Both the position numbers and the translations under genes were made by a program. Of a stretch of DNA of 64,000 nt, positions 35,551-44,559 are shown piece after piece. Origin of the DNA: Mucilaginibacter phyllosphaerae (GTDB lineage Bacteria; Bacteroidota; Bacteroidia; Sphingobacteriales; Sphingobacteriaceae); NCBI RefSeq assembly GCF_004378255.1, contig NZ_SNQG01000002.1, positions 558,001-622,000 on the forward strand. The letters run 5' to 3'. Position 1 is the first letter of the stretch; every line of letters starts with the position of its first letter. The notes below the pieces were generated by a model. That model saw only the letters and a program-made list of their open reading frames with translations, was not told where the DNA came from and searched no databases.

Positions 35551-36312
35551 ATGTATTTTTCCGCTGTGCATCCCCCAAAAATATCTGTAATTACTGTTTC
35601 TTACAACGCCCGCCTTACCATCGAACAGTGCATCCGGTCTGTAATAAGGCAGCAGTACAACAATATCGAATACATAATTATTGATGGCAAATCATCCGAC
35701 GGCACCGTTTCTATAGCAGAAAAGTACAAAAATCATATTCAAATCATCGTATCCGAACCTGATAAAGGGATATACGATGCCATGAACAAGGGTATAGCGC
35801 TTGCCACCGGCGATGTTACGGGCATACTGAATGCCGATGATTTTTTTGCTGCCGATGATGTTTTAACAGTTGTTGCCGAAGCGTTTAAAAATCAGGATCC
35901 CGATATTGTATATGGCGATTTGGATTACGTAAGGCCCGATGGTACCGTTGTGCGTAAATGGCGAAGCGGCAGATATAAAAAGGGGATGTTTAATGCAGGC
36001 TGGATGCCGCCGCACCCTACATTTTACTGCAAAACAAATTTGTTTAAAAAGTTTGGCCACTACAGCCTTCAATATGGCACTGCTGCCGATTATGAACTGA
36101 TGCTGAGATTTATTCACCTGAACCATTTATCGGTTTATTACGTACAAAGGGTACTGGTGAAGATGACTGTGGGCGGCGTAAGTAACAGCAGCATCAAAAA
36201 TCGTATCAAAGCTTTATTTTTTGATATGAAAGCGATGTATAATAATAATATAATTTTTCCGCCTATTGTGCTGATGATTAAGCCCTTAAGAAAGTTAAGC
36301 CAGTTTTTTTAA
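35551..36312 (+). CDS. Glycosyltransferase family 2 (WcaE/WfgS-like)
   Basis: A 253-residue GT2 protein. ISVITVSYNARLTIEQCI at 11-28, IIDGKSSDGT at about 44-53, SEPDKGIYDAMNKGI at about 68-82 and ILNADD at about 92-97 form the block shared with WcaE and similar enzymes that add the second or third sugar of colanic acid and O-antigen units. WMPPHPTFY at about 151-159 is also typical. It is transcribed away from wza but lies next to the sugar-1-phosphate transferase gene, so the two may start glycan assembly. The start is ATG at 35551; the motif begins ten residues in. Confidence 0.87.
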   Translation: MYFSAVHPPKISVITVSYNARLTIEQCIRSVIRQQYNNIEYIIIDGKSSDGTVSIAEKYKNHIQIIVSEPDKGIYDAMNKGIALATGDVTGILNADDFFAADDVLTVVAEAFKNQDPDIVYGDLDYVRPDGTVVRKWRSGRYKKGMFNAGWMPPHPTFYCKTNLFKKFGHYSLQYGTAADYELMLRFIHLNHLSVYYVQRVLVKMTVGGVSNSSIKNRIKALFFDMKAMYNNNIIFPPIVLMIKPLRKLSQFF

Positions 36313-36329
36313 TTGAAAAATAAAAATTA

Positions 36330-36337
36330 TACATTTG
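36330..36337 (+). promoter_or_regulatory. Candidate -7 promoter element upstream of the WecA-like gene
   Basis: TACATTTG matches the Bacteroidota -7 consensus TAnnTTTG, 32 bp before the ATG at 36369. A TTG lies 14 bp further upstream (36313-36315), closer than the usual -33 spacing, so support is partial. Confidence 0.4.
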
Positions 36338-36368
36338 CGGCATATAATTGCCCCTTACAATTTATATA

Positions 36369-37472
36369 ATGCCTGATAATTTAAACGAGTATTATTTTTT
36401 ATACTATTTGTTAATGGTAACGTTTTCGGTTTTGATAACGTTGCTTTCCATCCCCTCTATTTTACATGTTGCCCGTACCCGGCATTTATATGATGATGTA
36501 GGCCATTTTCGCAAGCAGCATGATCATGGTATCCCCCGTTTGGGCGGCGTAGCCATCTTTGTAAGTTTTACGATCACACTTTTACTGTTTAGTATTATTG
36601 ATAAAAATATACCTGTAAGTTACATTCTAACGGCAAGCATCATCCTGTTTATTATGGGCATTAAGGATGATCTGTCGGGCGTTAATTCCAGTACCAAGTT
36701 TTTAATTCAATTTGTTGTTGCGGCCATCCTGGTAATTTTAGGGGATATACGCCTGAGCAGTATGTACGGTATATTTGGCATGTATGATATTTCTTACATT
36801 TTTAGTGTAGTGATCTCCATCCTGTTTATTATTCTGGTGATTAATGCCTTTAATTTGATAGATGGTATCGACGGCCTTGCTGCAACAACCTGTATTGTAG
36901 CCAACGGGGCGTTTACGGTGCTGTTTATGTATTTAAAGCACTTTGAACTTGCTGCGGTATCCATTACCATTGTGGGTGCTGTTTGCGGGTTTTTGCGGTA
37001 TAACTTAACACCTGCAAAGATATTTATGGGTGATGCTGGGTCGTTACTTATCGGCCTTATATCGGCTATAATGGCTGTTAAGTTTATTGAGCTGAACAAG
37101 TTTACGGCCCTAAATACGCCCGAGATCGTATCGGCGCCGGCCATAACCTTTGCTATATTAATGGGGCCTATATTTGATACCCTGCGGGTTTTTACCTTGC
37201 GCATTGTAAACGGTAAATCGCCGTTCACGGCAGATCGTAATCACATCCACCACCGCATACTCAGGCTGGGTTATACGCACCTGCAAACTACGTTTATATT
37301 AACAGGTGTTAATGTGCTGCTAATTATACTGGTGTTCAGGTTTGCAAATTTGGGCAATTTTACCCTTATAGTGTTCATACTGCTGGTATCTATGCTGTTT
37401 AACTGGGGTATTACGTTTTGCCTGCGCTCTAAAGAACGAGAGAACCTATCCTTACGAAACCTGTTTATATAG
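36369..37472 (+). CDS. Undecaprenyl-phosphate sugar-1-phosphate transferase (WecA/TagO/MraY family)
   Basis: A 367-residue protein with about ten or eleven membrane helices. Cytoplasmic loop motifs of the family are present: GIKDDLSGVNSSTKF at about 98-112 (catalytic Asp pair and Mg2+ site), NAFNLIDGIDGLAA at about 158-171, FMGDAGSLLIG at about 218-228 and the C-terminal DRNHIHHRILRLG. The H-I-HH form is typical of WecA/TagO-like rather than MraY enzymes. It would transfer a GlcNAc-1-phosphate type sugar to undecaprenyl phosphate, priming the surface glycan. A TTG at 36348 would add seven residues; I prefer the ATG. No polyisoprenyl-phosphate hexose transferase of the WbaP type is seen in the window, so this is the best candidate initiator. 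Confidence 0.88.
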   Translation: MPDNLNEYYFLYYLLMVTFSVLITLLSIPSILHVARTRHLYDDVGHFRKQHDHGIPRLGGVAIFVSFTITLLLFSIIDKNIPVSYILTASIILFIMGIKDDLSGVNSSTKFLIQFVVAAILVILGDIRLSSMYGIFGMYDISYIFSVVISILFIILVINAFNLIDGIDGLAATTCIVANGAFTVLFMYLKHFELAAVSITIVGAVCGFLRYNLTPAKIFMGDAGSLLIGLISAIMAVKFIELNKFTALNTPEIVSAPAITFAILMGPIFDTLRVFTLRIVNGKSPFTADRNHIHHRILRLGYTHLQTTFILTGVNVLLIILVFRFANLGNFTLIVFILLVSMLFNWGITFCLRSKERENLSLRNLFI

Positions 37473-37525
37473 CCCCGTCCTCCTGCTTAATTTTATTAGT
37501 TTTGCATCCTTAATTTTGATATCAA

Positions 37526-38524
37526 ATGAGGATCGCTATAAACGGTTTTGGCCGTATAGGCCGTATATTTTTAAGAACAATTCTTACCCGGCCGGGCATT
37601 GAAGTTGTGGCCCTGAACGACCAGGCCGACACCGATACGCTTGCACACCTGTTTAAATACGATTCGGTACACCGCGGGTTTAAAGGCACGGTTACCCATG
37701 ATGCCGATAACCTGTTTGTTAACGGCACACCCATAAAAGTACTGCAACAAGCCAATCCCGAATTGCTGCCCTGGAAAGAGCTGGATATTGATTTGGTGAT
37801 AGAATCTACCGGGAAATTCATTACCGAAGCAGGTGCTTCCAAACATTTAACCGCGGGCGCTAAACAAGTTATTATATCTGCCCCGGCAGGCGATAAAAGC
37901 GTACCTACGGTAGTATTGGCAGTTAACGATGGTACAGTCGACTTACGGTCGCCGATATTATCTAACGCATCATGCACCACCAACAACGTGGCCGCCATGG
38001 TAAAGATACTGGACGAGAACTGGGGTATTAAAGATGGTTACATTACCACCGTACACTCCATGACAGGCGACCAGAACCTGCACGATGCCCCGCATAAAGA
38101 TCTGCGCAGGGCCAGGGCCGCATCTGCATCTATCATCCCAACAACAACCGGCGCGGCAAAGGCCATCACCAATATATTCCCGCACCTGGAGGGCCGTTTA
38201 GGTGGTGCCGGTATCCGGGTGCCGGTGCTGAATGGGTCGCTTACCGATTTTACCTGTAGTTTAGAGCGGCTGCCCACCGTTGCCGAAATAAACGCAGCAT
38301 TTAAGGCTGCTGCCGACGGCCCCATGAAGAACGTACTGGAATACACCGAAGACCCTATCGTATCCACCGATATATTAGATAACCCGCATAGCTGCATTTT
38401 TGATGCGCAGCTCACTTCGATAGTTGGCGGCCTGGTAAAAGTGGTAGGTTGGTATGATAACGAAATGGGTTACAGCAGCCGCCTGGCAGACCTGGTTGAA
38501 GAAATAAGCCAATTACCCGCATGA
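37526..38524 (+). CDS. gapA: Type I glyceraldehyde-3-phosphate dehydrogenase
   Basis: A 332-residue enzyme of glycolysis and gluconeogenesis that converts glyceraldehyde-3-phosphate to 1,3-bisphosphoglycerate. The Rossmann motif INGFGRIGR is at 5-13, ALND ends at Asp32 (favouring NAD over NADP), the catalytic Cys150 lies in SNASCTTNN and His177 in TVHSMTGDQ. WYDNEMGYSSRL near the C-terminus completes the family pattern. It overlaps the GNAT gene by 4 bp (ATGA), and pgk, which encodes the next glycolytic enzyme, lies just beyond. The start is the first ATG and matches family length. Confidence 0.95.
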   Translation: MRIAINGFGRIGRIFLRTILTRPGIEVVALNDQADTDTLAHLFKYDSVHRGFKGTVTHDADNLFVNGTPIKVLQQANPELLPWKELDIDLVIESTGKFITEAGASKHLTAGAKQVIISAPAGDKSVPTVVLAVNDGTVDLRSPILSNASCTTNNVAAMVKILDENWGIKDGYITTVHSMTGDQNLHDAPHKDLRRARAASASIIPTTTGAAKAITNIFPHLEGRLGGAGIRVPVLNGSLTDFTCSLERLPTVAEINAAFKAAADGPMKNVLEYTEDPIVSTDILDNPHSCIFDAQLTSIVGGLVKVVGWYDNEMGYSSRLADLVEEISQLPA

Positions 38525-38955
38525 TAAAGTTTATAACCGCCGATGATGTGCTGCCTATCCGTAACGAGGTTTTGCGCGAAGGTAAACTAACACTTGATGA
38601 ATGCCGTTTCCCGAATGATGAGCAGGAGGGGGCGTTCCATTTAGGATATTATATAGACGGTGAACTGGCATGTATCGCATCCTTCCACCCCCAGGGGTAC
38701 GAAAAATTTGAAGGCAAGGCTTACCAGTTACGTGGTATGGCCACTACAGAGCCATATCGTGGTAAAGGTTACGGCAATATGCTGGTTAATTTTGCCATTA
38801 CTTATCTGCGCGGCCAAAAAGTTAACTATATATGGTGCAACGCCCGCAAAGTGGCTGTAAAGTTTTATTTAGGGGTTGGTTTTGAAGTGGTATCGCCCGA
38901 ATTTGAGGTGCCGGGCATCGGCCCGCATTATGTAATGTATGTTAAGATACAATGA
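38521..38955 (+). CDS. GNAT-family N-acetyltransferase
   Basis: A 144-residue protein. QLRGMATTEPYRGKGYGNMLV at about 64-84 contains the acetyl-CoA pyrophosphate-binding loop RGKGYG, and NARKVAVKFYLGVGFEVV at about 107-124 is the usual final GNAT segment. Members transfer acetyl groups to small amines or protein termini; no substrate can be inferred. Its start overlaps the gapA stop (ATGA), so it is probably translated with gapA; a 96-bp gap separates it from pgk. Confidence 0.85.
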   Translation: MIKFITADDVLPIRNEVLREGKLTLDECRFPNDEQEGAFHLGYYIDGELACIASFHPQGYEKFEGKAYQLRGMATTEPYRGKGYGNMLVNFAITYLRGQKVNYIWCNARKVAVKFYLGVGFEVVSPEFEVPGIGPHYVMYVKIQ

Positions 38956-39051
38956 AATTTTAATGAAAATTAAACACCTTTTTGATTTTTGCGTTGGGTA
39001 TTAGAATAAAAATTGACAACTTGCCCCCGTTCATAAATTTTAAACATCAAT

Positions 39052-40245
39052 ATGAAGACAATAGATCAGATCAGTTTTAACGGTAAACGTGCCCTTATCC
39101 GTGTAGATTTTAATGTGCCTTTGGATGAGGATTACAACATTACCGATGATAACCGTATGACCGCGGCCCTGCCCACTATAAAAAAGATTTTAAAAGATGG
39201 CGGCGCCGTTATCTTAATGTCGCATTTGGGCAGGCCCAAAGATGGCCCGACCGAAAAATACAGCTTAAAACACATTGTACCCCACCTGGCTGACCTGTTG
39301 GGCCAGCAGGTAGAATTTGCGGATGACTGCATTGGCGAAGAAGCCGTACAAAAATCAAAAGAGCTTGAAAAAGGTGAGGTGCTTTTGTTAGAGAACCTGC
39401 GCTTTTATAAAGAAGAAGAAAAAGGCGACAAGGCATTTGCCGAAAAACTTTCTAAATTGGGCGATGTGTATGTGAACGATGCCTTTGGTACTGCTCACCG
39501 TGCACATGCTTCAACCGCTGTGATAGCCCAGTTCTTCCCGGATGCCAAATATTTTGGTTACCTGATGGCCGCTGAGTTAAATAATGCCGAAAAAATATTG
39601 AACGGCGCTGCAAAGCCTTTTACCGCTATTATGGGTGGTTCAAAGGTATCCGACAAGATAGAACTGATCGAAAAATTGCTGGATAAGGTGGATAACCTCA
39701 TCATCGGTGGTGGTATGGCCTACACATTTGCCAAGGCAGATGGTGGTACTATAGGTACATCATTGGTTGAGGCAGATAAACTGGACCTGGCCCTTAGCCT
39801 GGTTAAAAAGGCAAAAGAGAAAGGTGTTAACCTGCTGTTACCGGTTGATAACGTTATAGCCGATAAATTTGGCAACGATGCTCATACCGATGTAGCCAAA
39901 ACCGGCGAGATCCCTGATAACTGGATGGGACTGGACATTGGCCCCGAAACGGTTAAGCTGTTTAGCAAGGTGGTGGAAGAATCAAAAACTATCCTGTGGA
40001 ATGGCCCTATGGGTGTATTTGAAATGGAAAAGTTTCTGGTAGGTACCAAAGCCATTGCCGAGGCAGTTGCCAAAGCTACCGATAACGGTGCATTCTCCTT
40101 AATTGGCGGCGGCGACTCTGCCGCTGCAGTTGCCAAATTTGATATGACCGATGATGTAAGTTACGTATCTACAGGTGGCGGCGCTTTACTGGAATATATG
40201 GAAGGTAAAGAATTGCCCGGCGTTAAAGCGATCAACGAGGCTTAA
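39052..40245 (+). CDS. pgk: Phosphoglycerate kinase
   Basis: A 397-residue glycolytic kinase, the standard length for bacterial [11 protein letters not shown] at 17-24, SHLGRPKDG at about 59-67, the hinge ATP-binding GGSKVSDKI and the C-terminal GGGDSAAAV followed by [13 protein letters not shown] are all present. It makes ATP from 1,3-bisphosphoglycerate, the product of GapA encoded 0.5 kb upstream. A hairpin terminator follows the stop, so transcription probably ends there. Confidence 0.96.
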   Translation: MKTIDQISFNGKRALIRVDFNVPLDEDYNITDDNRMTAALPTIKKILKDGGAVILMSHLGRPKDGPTEKYSLKHIVPHLADLLGQQVEFADDCIGEEAVQKSKELEKGEVLLLENLRFYKEEEKGDKAFAEKLSKLGDVYVNDAFGTAHRAHASTAVIAQFFPDAKYFGYLMAAELNNAEKILNGAAKPFTAIMGGSKVSDKIELIEKLLDKVDNLIIGGGMAYTFAKADGGTIGTSLVEADKLDLALSLVKKAKEKGVNLLLPVDNVIADKFGNDAHTDVAKTGEIPDNWMGLDIGPETVKLFSKVVEESKTILWNGPMGVFEMEKFLVGTKAIAEAVAKATDNGAFSLIGGGDSAAAVAKFDMTDDVSYVSTGGGALLEYMEGKELPGVKAINEA

Positions 40246-40262
40246 TAAAAGTTACTTAAGTA

Positions 40263-40290
40263 AGGCAATCATGTAAATGGTTGCCTTTTT
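40263..40290 (+). terminator. Rho-independent terminator after pgk
   Basis: An inverted repeat GGCAATCA and TGGTTGCC (8-bp stem with one G-T pair, 6-base loop) is followed by a run of five T residues, 18 bp after the pgk stop codon. Confidence 0.75.
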
Positions 40291-40308
40291 CATTTTAATA
40301 ATTGCGGT

Positions 40309-40770
40309 ATGGTAAAAAACTGGTTATGGGTATCAGCAGTAATGCTTGTTTTTTGGAGTGCTTGTAAGGATAAAAAAGAAAGTAAAGCCGGCAGTGTTGA
40401 AGTAGTTAGCTTAAAAACAGACGACCAAAAATTTTTGGCATTGAAAGATACGGCACAGGCTAAACTGCCTGTGTTTTTAGATAGCCTTAAGCCGCATGCT
40501 TTAGACAGTAATTATCGTTTCCTGGTAAAATCTGATTTTGTAGAAGGCAAGAACCACGAACATATGTGGAGCGTAGTTTATAAATATGCAGGTGGTAAAT
40601 TTACCGGCATCTTTGCCGACTCGGCCATCTACCTTAAAAATATAAAAATGGGCGACCCGGTATCCATCAACCAAAAAGATGTAGAAGATTGGGCGATGTA
40701 CGATTATAAGCGCAACACAGATATGGGCAATTTTTCTGACAAGTATCTGCGCAGTAAGCAGGGTAAGTAG
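40309..40770 (+). CDS. DUF2314-like putative lipoprotein
   Basis: A 153-residue protein with an N-terminal hydrophobic signal ending WSAC, which gives a likely lipobox with Cys19. The remaining domain, with HMWSVVYKYAGGKFTGIFADSA, MGDPVSINQKDVEDWAMYD and related stretches, resembles the DUF2314/YegJ family, which has no established function. It is probably anchored in the cell envelope. It stands alone between two terminator hairpins. The family call is by motif memory and moderate. Confidence 0.65.
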   Translation: MVKNWLWVSAVMLVFWSACKDKKESKAGSVEVVSLKTDDQKFLALKDTAQAKLPVFLDSLKPHALDSNYRFLVKSDFVEGKNHEHMWSVVYKYAGGKFTGIFADSAIYLKNIKMGDPVSINQKDVEDWAMYDYKRNTDMGNFSDKYLRSKQGK

Positions 40771-40784
40771 TCAATGTATAACTA

Positions 40785-40816
40785 AACAAAGGCGCTGATT
40801 TACCAGCGCCTTTGTT
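40785..40816. terminator. Bidirectional hairpin terminator
   Basis: A perfect 13-bp inverted repeat, AACAAAGGCGCTG paired with CAGCGCCTTTGTT, with a 6-base loop, lies between two converging genes (the lipoprotein ending at 40770 and the GH18 gene ending at 40838). T and A runs flank it, so it can end transcription from both sides. Confidence 0.8.
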
Positions 40817-40837
40817 ATTTAATTGAAATAAGCCTGG

Positions 40838-42073
40838 TTATTGGATCTTAACAGATGATACTACATCATTAGCATTCGGCGATAAAGTGGTAAAGTTGGC
40901 GGTGTTGGCCGTGCGTACCCATGATGTGCCTGTGAAATTATTACTGCTGTACATGGTAACCGTCCACCCGGTGGGTACCTTTAAGGACGACGCCCAGTTA
41001 TCAACAAAGCCATAAGCCTGCAGCTGTGCCGTTGTATAATTCCCTTTAGGGATACTGCTGGTAGCTGTACCGGTGTAATTGATATCCTGATAAAAATTAA
41101 CCCCTGCTGCCGGTGTGGTACCGCCGCCCGTGTAAACGGTTGGGCTACCATACAGGGCGTTAGATACGCTGGATAAATACGTATGCACATCCGTATTAGG
41201 CAAATTGTAATACAAATAAATACCGTACGCGTTATTTACAGTTTGCGTAGCAAGCGAAGCTGCCGTTGAAGCACTGGTGCTTTGGATATCAATAGCCGCC
41301 GGGCCTAAGTTGCTTTTGGCCAGGCCGGGTACGTTGGGTACCGAGTAGCTGCCATAAACAGCATTCCAGCTGTAATCAACTTTAGAGCCTACGGTAACGC
41401 CGTTAAAGCTTAACCTGGATGATGCCGGGCCATAAAAATAAAAAGAGATAATTTTAGTAGGCATCAGTTGGCGCAAGGCAGTAACCAGGTACACAAACGA
41501 GCTGGAGTTGGGCTGCCCGGTTCCGTTGGTGCCGTAGTCGGCATACTCGTCGTCAAAGTCGATACCATCCAGCCCGTAAGCAGTGACGGCATTACTCAAT
41601 TGCTGGGCAAAATCCTGCGCGGCAGCCTGGGTAGGGAAATTGCTGATCCCCGCGCCTTGATGGTTACCCAATACAGATAGCAGCACCTTAATGCCTTTAG
41701 CCTGCAGGCTTTGGATATAAGTTGCTTTGTTGTTTAAAACGTTTGTTACTTGGGTGTTATAAAATAGCTCGGCTTTTTGGGTAGTAGTGTTGTAATTAAT
41801 ATTGGCTGCAAAAATAATGGCAATATCAAAAAGTTGCTGCCCGCCCGATAAGGTGTAGTTACCCACATTGCGGATGTCGTTATTATTTACCTCTACATAG
41901 CATACGCCTTTGGGGCCTGTTACGCCAATGGCATCGGTGCTTTTACGGGTTGCAATTGTTGCCGGTTCGCCGGTGGCTGTTTGCGGCGCAACATCCTTTT
42001 TACAGGCAGCTGTAAACATAAGCAGCAGGCCGGCAAAAATTTGGGCCAATGGCAATTTAATGGTTGTTTTCAT
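40838..42073 (-). CDS. EndoH-type GH18 glycosidase lipoprotein with C-terminal crystallin-like domain
   Basis: A 411-residue secreted lipoprotein (signal ending TAAC, Cys24). The GH18 domain covers about residues 55-310; its catalytic DxxDxDxE motif reads DGIDFDDE at 169-176, with Glu176 as the acid, and the following YADYG matches endo-beta-N-acetylglucosaminidases H/F rather than chitinases. Such enzymes cut the chitobiose core of N-glycans. The last 88 residues (about 324-411; NFYQDINYTGT and MYSSNNFTGTSW) look like a beta/gamma-crystallin or carbohydrate-binding fold with two similar halves. Its surface location suggests use of host or plant glycoproteins. It is a single-gene unit and faces a divergent hydrolase gene. 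Confidence 0.8.
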   Translation of the reverse strand: MKTTIKLPLAQIFAGLLLMFTAACKKDVAPQTATGEPATIATRKSTDAIGVTGPKGVCYVEVNNNDIRNVGNYTLSGGQQLFDIAIIFAANINYNTTTQKAELFYNTQVTNVLNNKATYIQSLQAKGIKVLLSVLGNHQGAGISNFPTQAAAQDFAQQLSNAVTAYGLDGIDFDDEYADYGTNGTGQPNSSSFVYLVTALRQLMPTKIISFYFYGPASSRLSFNGVTVGSKVDYSWNAVYGSYSVPNVPGLAKSNLGPAAIDIQSTSASTAASLATQTVNNAYGIYLYYNLPNTDVHTYLSSVSNALYGSPTVYTGGGTTPAAGVNFYQDINYTGTATSSIPKGNYTTAQLQAYGFVDNWASSLKVPTGWTVTMYSSNNFTGTSWVRTANTANFTTLSPNANDVVSSVKIQ

Positions 42074-42324
42074 AATGGTTTTATTGGTTTATAAATTTGA
42101 ATTGGTTTTAAAGCTTGATAATTGGTGAGGCAGGCTTTAACTAATTGGGTATTAATGTTAAACGGCAGGGCGATGTAATAAGTTACTTAAACAATAAATA
42201 TTTAAGTAGGGGTGGAAAAATTTAACAGCAGCAAAGGTTTTTTAGTAACGATTTTGTGGATGGCACTAATAATTAGGTGCTTTTTTGTTTTATTCATTAC
42301 TTTTAAAGCATCAACCCTGCATTC

Positions 42325-44181
42325 ATGAAAAAGACCTTATTAATAACGTTCTGCTTTATCCTTTCTGCTTTAGGCTTATCCGCGCAAAGCGATGCCGCCT
42401 ATATTAAGGATAACTATACCAAGTTTGAATACCAGGTACCCATGCGCGATGGCAAAAAGCTGTTTACATCGATATATGTACCAAAAGATCAAACCAAAAA
42501 ATACCCCATCATGATGGACCGCACGCCCTACAGCGTGGCCCCTTACGGAACCGAAAAATATAAAGGCGGCTTAGGCCCTTCTACCCAATTTGTGCACGAT
42601 GGTTACATATTTGTTTACCAGGATGTACGCGGCCGCTGGATGAGCGAGGGTATCTATGAAGAAATGACGCCCGAGCTGGAAGTGCACAAAACCAACCAGG
42701 ATGTTGATGAAGGCACAGATACTTACGATACCATCGACTGGTTGTTGAAAAACCTGCCGAACAACAATGGTAAGGTAGGGGTGTGGGGTATCTCTTATCC
42801 GGGTTTTTATACCACCACAGCTTTGTTGAGCCGTCATCCGGCGCTGGTTGCCGCATCGCCGCAGGCACCCATTGCAGATCTGTATCGTGATGATGCGTTT
42901 CATAACGGTGCGTTTATGCTGGTAGCCAACTTTGGCTTTTACCCCGGCTTTACCAACCGCCAGGACGATAAACCTACCCAGCGCCGTGCCAAGGGCTTTA
43001 ATCCCGGCACTAACGATGGTTACAAATTCTTTTTGGATATGGGGAGCATGCGCAACTCCAACGTAAAGTATTATAAAGATACCATCCGCCTGTGGAACGA
43101 AATGATGGACCACCCCAATTACGACCAGCACTGGAAAGACCGCAACGTTTTAACCCACCTGCACGATATTAAAACAGCCGTGTTAGTTACTGGCGGCTGG
43201 TACGATGCCGAAGACCTGTATGGCGCTATCAATACTTATAAAGTTTTGGCTAAAAACAACCCCGCAACGCCCGTTTACTTTGCTATGGGCCCCTGGGTGC
43301 ATGGCGGCTGGGCGCGGGGCAACGGCGACCACCTGGGCGATGTGAGCTTTGGCGGGGCAACCGGTCCGTTTTACCGGGAGAAAGTAGAATTTGCCTTCTT
43401 TAGCCATTATTTGAAAGGTACACCGCTGGATATAGCCAAAGTGAACACCTTTGAAACTGGTGTAAATCAATGGAAAACCTACAAACAATGGCCGCCTGTT
43501 GAGGCGCAGGAGAAAAACCTATACCTGCTGCCGGGCGGTAAACTGTCGTTCACGGCGCCAACTGCTGCTAAAAACAACTTTAAGGAATTTGTATCAGACC
43601 CGATGAACCCGGTGCCATTTATAGCCGGTTCCGATTTTGATATGACCCGCGAATACATGACCGCCGACCAGCGCTTTGCCGAAAAACGCCCGGATGTATT
43701 AACCTACCAAACAGAGGTGCTGGAAAAGGATATCACCCTTGCCGGCAATATCTGGGCAAACCTAAAGGTAAGCACCACCGGCACCGATGCCGATTGGATT
43801 GTGAAAGTGCTGGATGTTTACCCGGATACCGCTACCGCCAATAAATTTACCGGCAAGGATGTACAGATGGCAGGTTATGAGCAAATGGTACGCAGCGAGG
43901 CCATGCGCGGCAAGTTTCGCAATAGCTTTAGCAAACCCGAGCCATTTGTGCCGGGCAAAGTAACCCCGGTAAATTTCGAGCTGCAGGATGTATTGCATAC
44001 GTTTAAAAAAGGCCACCGTATTATGGTACAGATCCAAAGCACCTGGTTCCCGCTGATAGACAGGAATACCCAGCAGTTTCAGGATATTATGAAAGCCAAG
44101 GACACAGATTTTAAGAAAGCAACGCATAAGGTGTATAGCTCAAAACTGCATCCGAGTTATTTAAAGGTGAGGGTGTTGTAA
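42325..44181 (+). CDS. CocE/NonD-family alpha/beta hydrolase (X-Pro dipeptidyl-peptidase S15 type)
   Basis: A 618-residue secreted enzyme with a signal peptide (about 1-20, ending SAQ). The hydrolase domain has the nucleophile elbow GVWGISYPGF with Ser157, the oxyanion region PYSVAPYG and the QDVRGRWMSEG stretch typical of CocE. The C-terminal jelly-roll PepX_C domain begins near residue 395. Relatives hydrolyse acyl esters, X-Pro peptides or glutaryl amides, so the substrate is open. The gene end is of interest: its last 24 bases are repeated twice downstream together with a palindrome. It is transcribed away from the GH18 gene across a 251-bp gap in which I see no clear signal. Confidence 0.88.
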   Translation: MKKTLLITFCFILSALGLSAQSDAAYIKDNYTKFEYQVPMRDGKKLFTSIYVPKDQTKKYPIMMDRTPYSVAPYGTEKYKGGLGPSTQFVHDGYIFVYQDVRGRWMSEGIYEEMTPELEVHKTNQDVDEGTDTYDTIDWLLKNLPNNNGKVGVWGISYPGFYTTTALLSRHPALVAASPQAPIADLYRDDAFHNGAFMLVANFGFYPGFTNRQDDKPTQRRAKGFNPGTNDGYKFFLDMGSMRNSNVKYYKDTIRLWNEMMDHPNYDQHWKDRNVLTHLHDIKTAVLVTGGWYDAEDLYGAINTYKVLAKNNPATPVYFAMGPWVHGGWARGNGDHLGDVSFGGATGPFYREKVEFAFFSHYLKGTPLDIAKVNTFETGVNQWKTYKQWPPVEAQEKNLYLLPGGKLSFTAPTAAKNNFKEFVSDPMNPVPFIAGSDFDMTREYMTADQRFAEKRPDVLTYQTEVLEKDITLAGNIWANLKVSTTGTDADWIVKVLDVYPDTATANKFTGKDVQMAGYEQMVRSEAMRGKFRNSFSKPEPFVPGKVTPVNFELQDVLHTFKKGHRIMVQIQSTWFPLIDRNTQQFQDIMKAKDTDFKKATHKVYSSKLHPSYLKVRVL

Positions 44182-44477
44182 AAAATATTAAGATGCGAAG
44201 TATCGCGTCTCTACGGATAGGTTTTTATTGTAGATGCGCGATACTTCGCGCCTTTTGTCATTATTTGAAGGTAAGGATGTTGTAAGCATTTTTATTAAGA
44301 CGCGAAGTATCGCGTTCTCTACAGGATAGATTTGTTATTATAGAGGCGCGATACTTTGCGCCTTTTTGTCGCTATTTGAAGGTAAGGGTGTTGTAAGCAT
44401 CTTTATTAAGACGCGAAGTATCGCGTCTCTACAGGATAGATTTGTTATTGTAGAGGCGCGATACTTCGCGCCTTTTT
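44157..44477. repeat. Three tandem copies of a palindromic repeat carrying the 3' end of the hydrolase gene
   Basis: Units start at 44157, 44261 and 44372 (periods 104 and 111 bp). Each begins with about 24 bases resembling the last codons of the upstream hydrolase gene (first copy being the real gene end). It continues with GCGAAGTATCGCG, a spacer of about 29-30 bases, and the reverse complement CGCGATACTTCGC (CGATACTTTGC in copy 2), ending in a T run. The arms extend to about 22 bp with flanking GTCTCTAC and GTAGAG. Each copy could fold as a strong hairpin and may act as a terminator. This fills most of the gene-free stretch 44182-44559; 44478-44559 holds nothing I recognise. Confidence 0.85.
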
Positions 44478-44559
44478 AATGCCGTTGTTAGGGATAATAA
44501 AAACAAGACCAAAGCATATTTATTTATAAAGCATTATCTTTAGGTTTAATTTTAATGAT

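Noticed and set aside
36348..36368. TTG start for the WecA-like gene
   Set aside because: An ATG at 36369 is available seven codons later and precedes the first membrane helix.
1..37472. Wzx flippase, WbaP-type priming transferase or exosortase gene in the glycan locus
   Set aside because: None of the multi-pass membrane proteins here has those features; they are four acyltransferases, Wzm, the Wzy-like protein and the WecA-like enzyme.
37522..37998. 158-codon minus-strand open frame opposite gapA
   Set aside because: gapA covers this stretch with all catalytic residues; the antisense frame is a by-product of its codon use.
42571..43131. 186-codon minus-strand open frame inside the hydrolase gene
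   Set aside because: It is the antisense shadow of a gene with clear motifs and a signal peptide; the antisense translation has no recognisable domain.
44157..44477. CRISPR-like array
   Set aside because: There are only three units, the spacers between palindromes are themselves copies of one another and of the gene end, and no cas genes are present.
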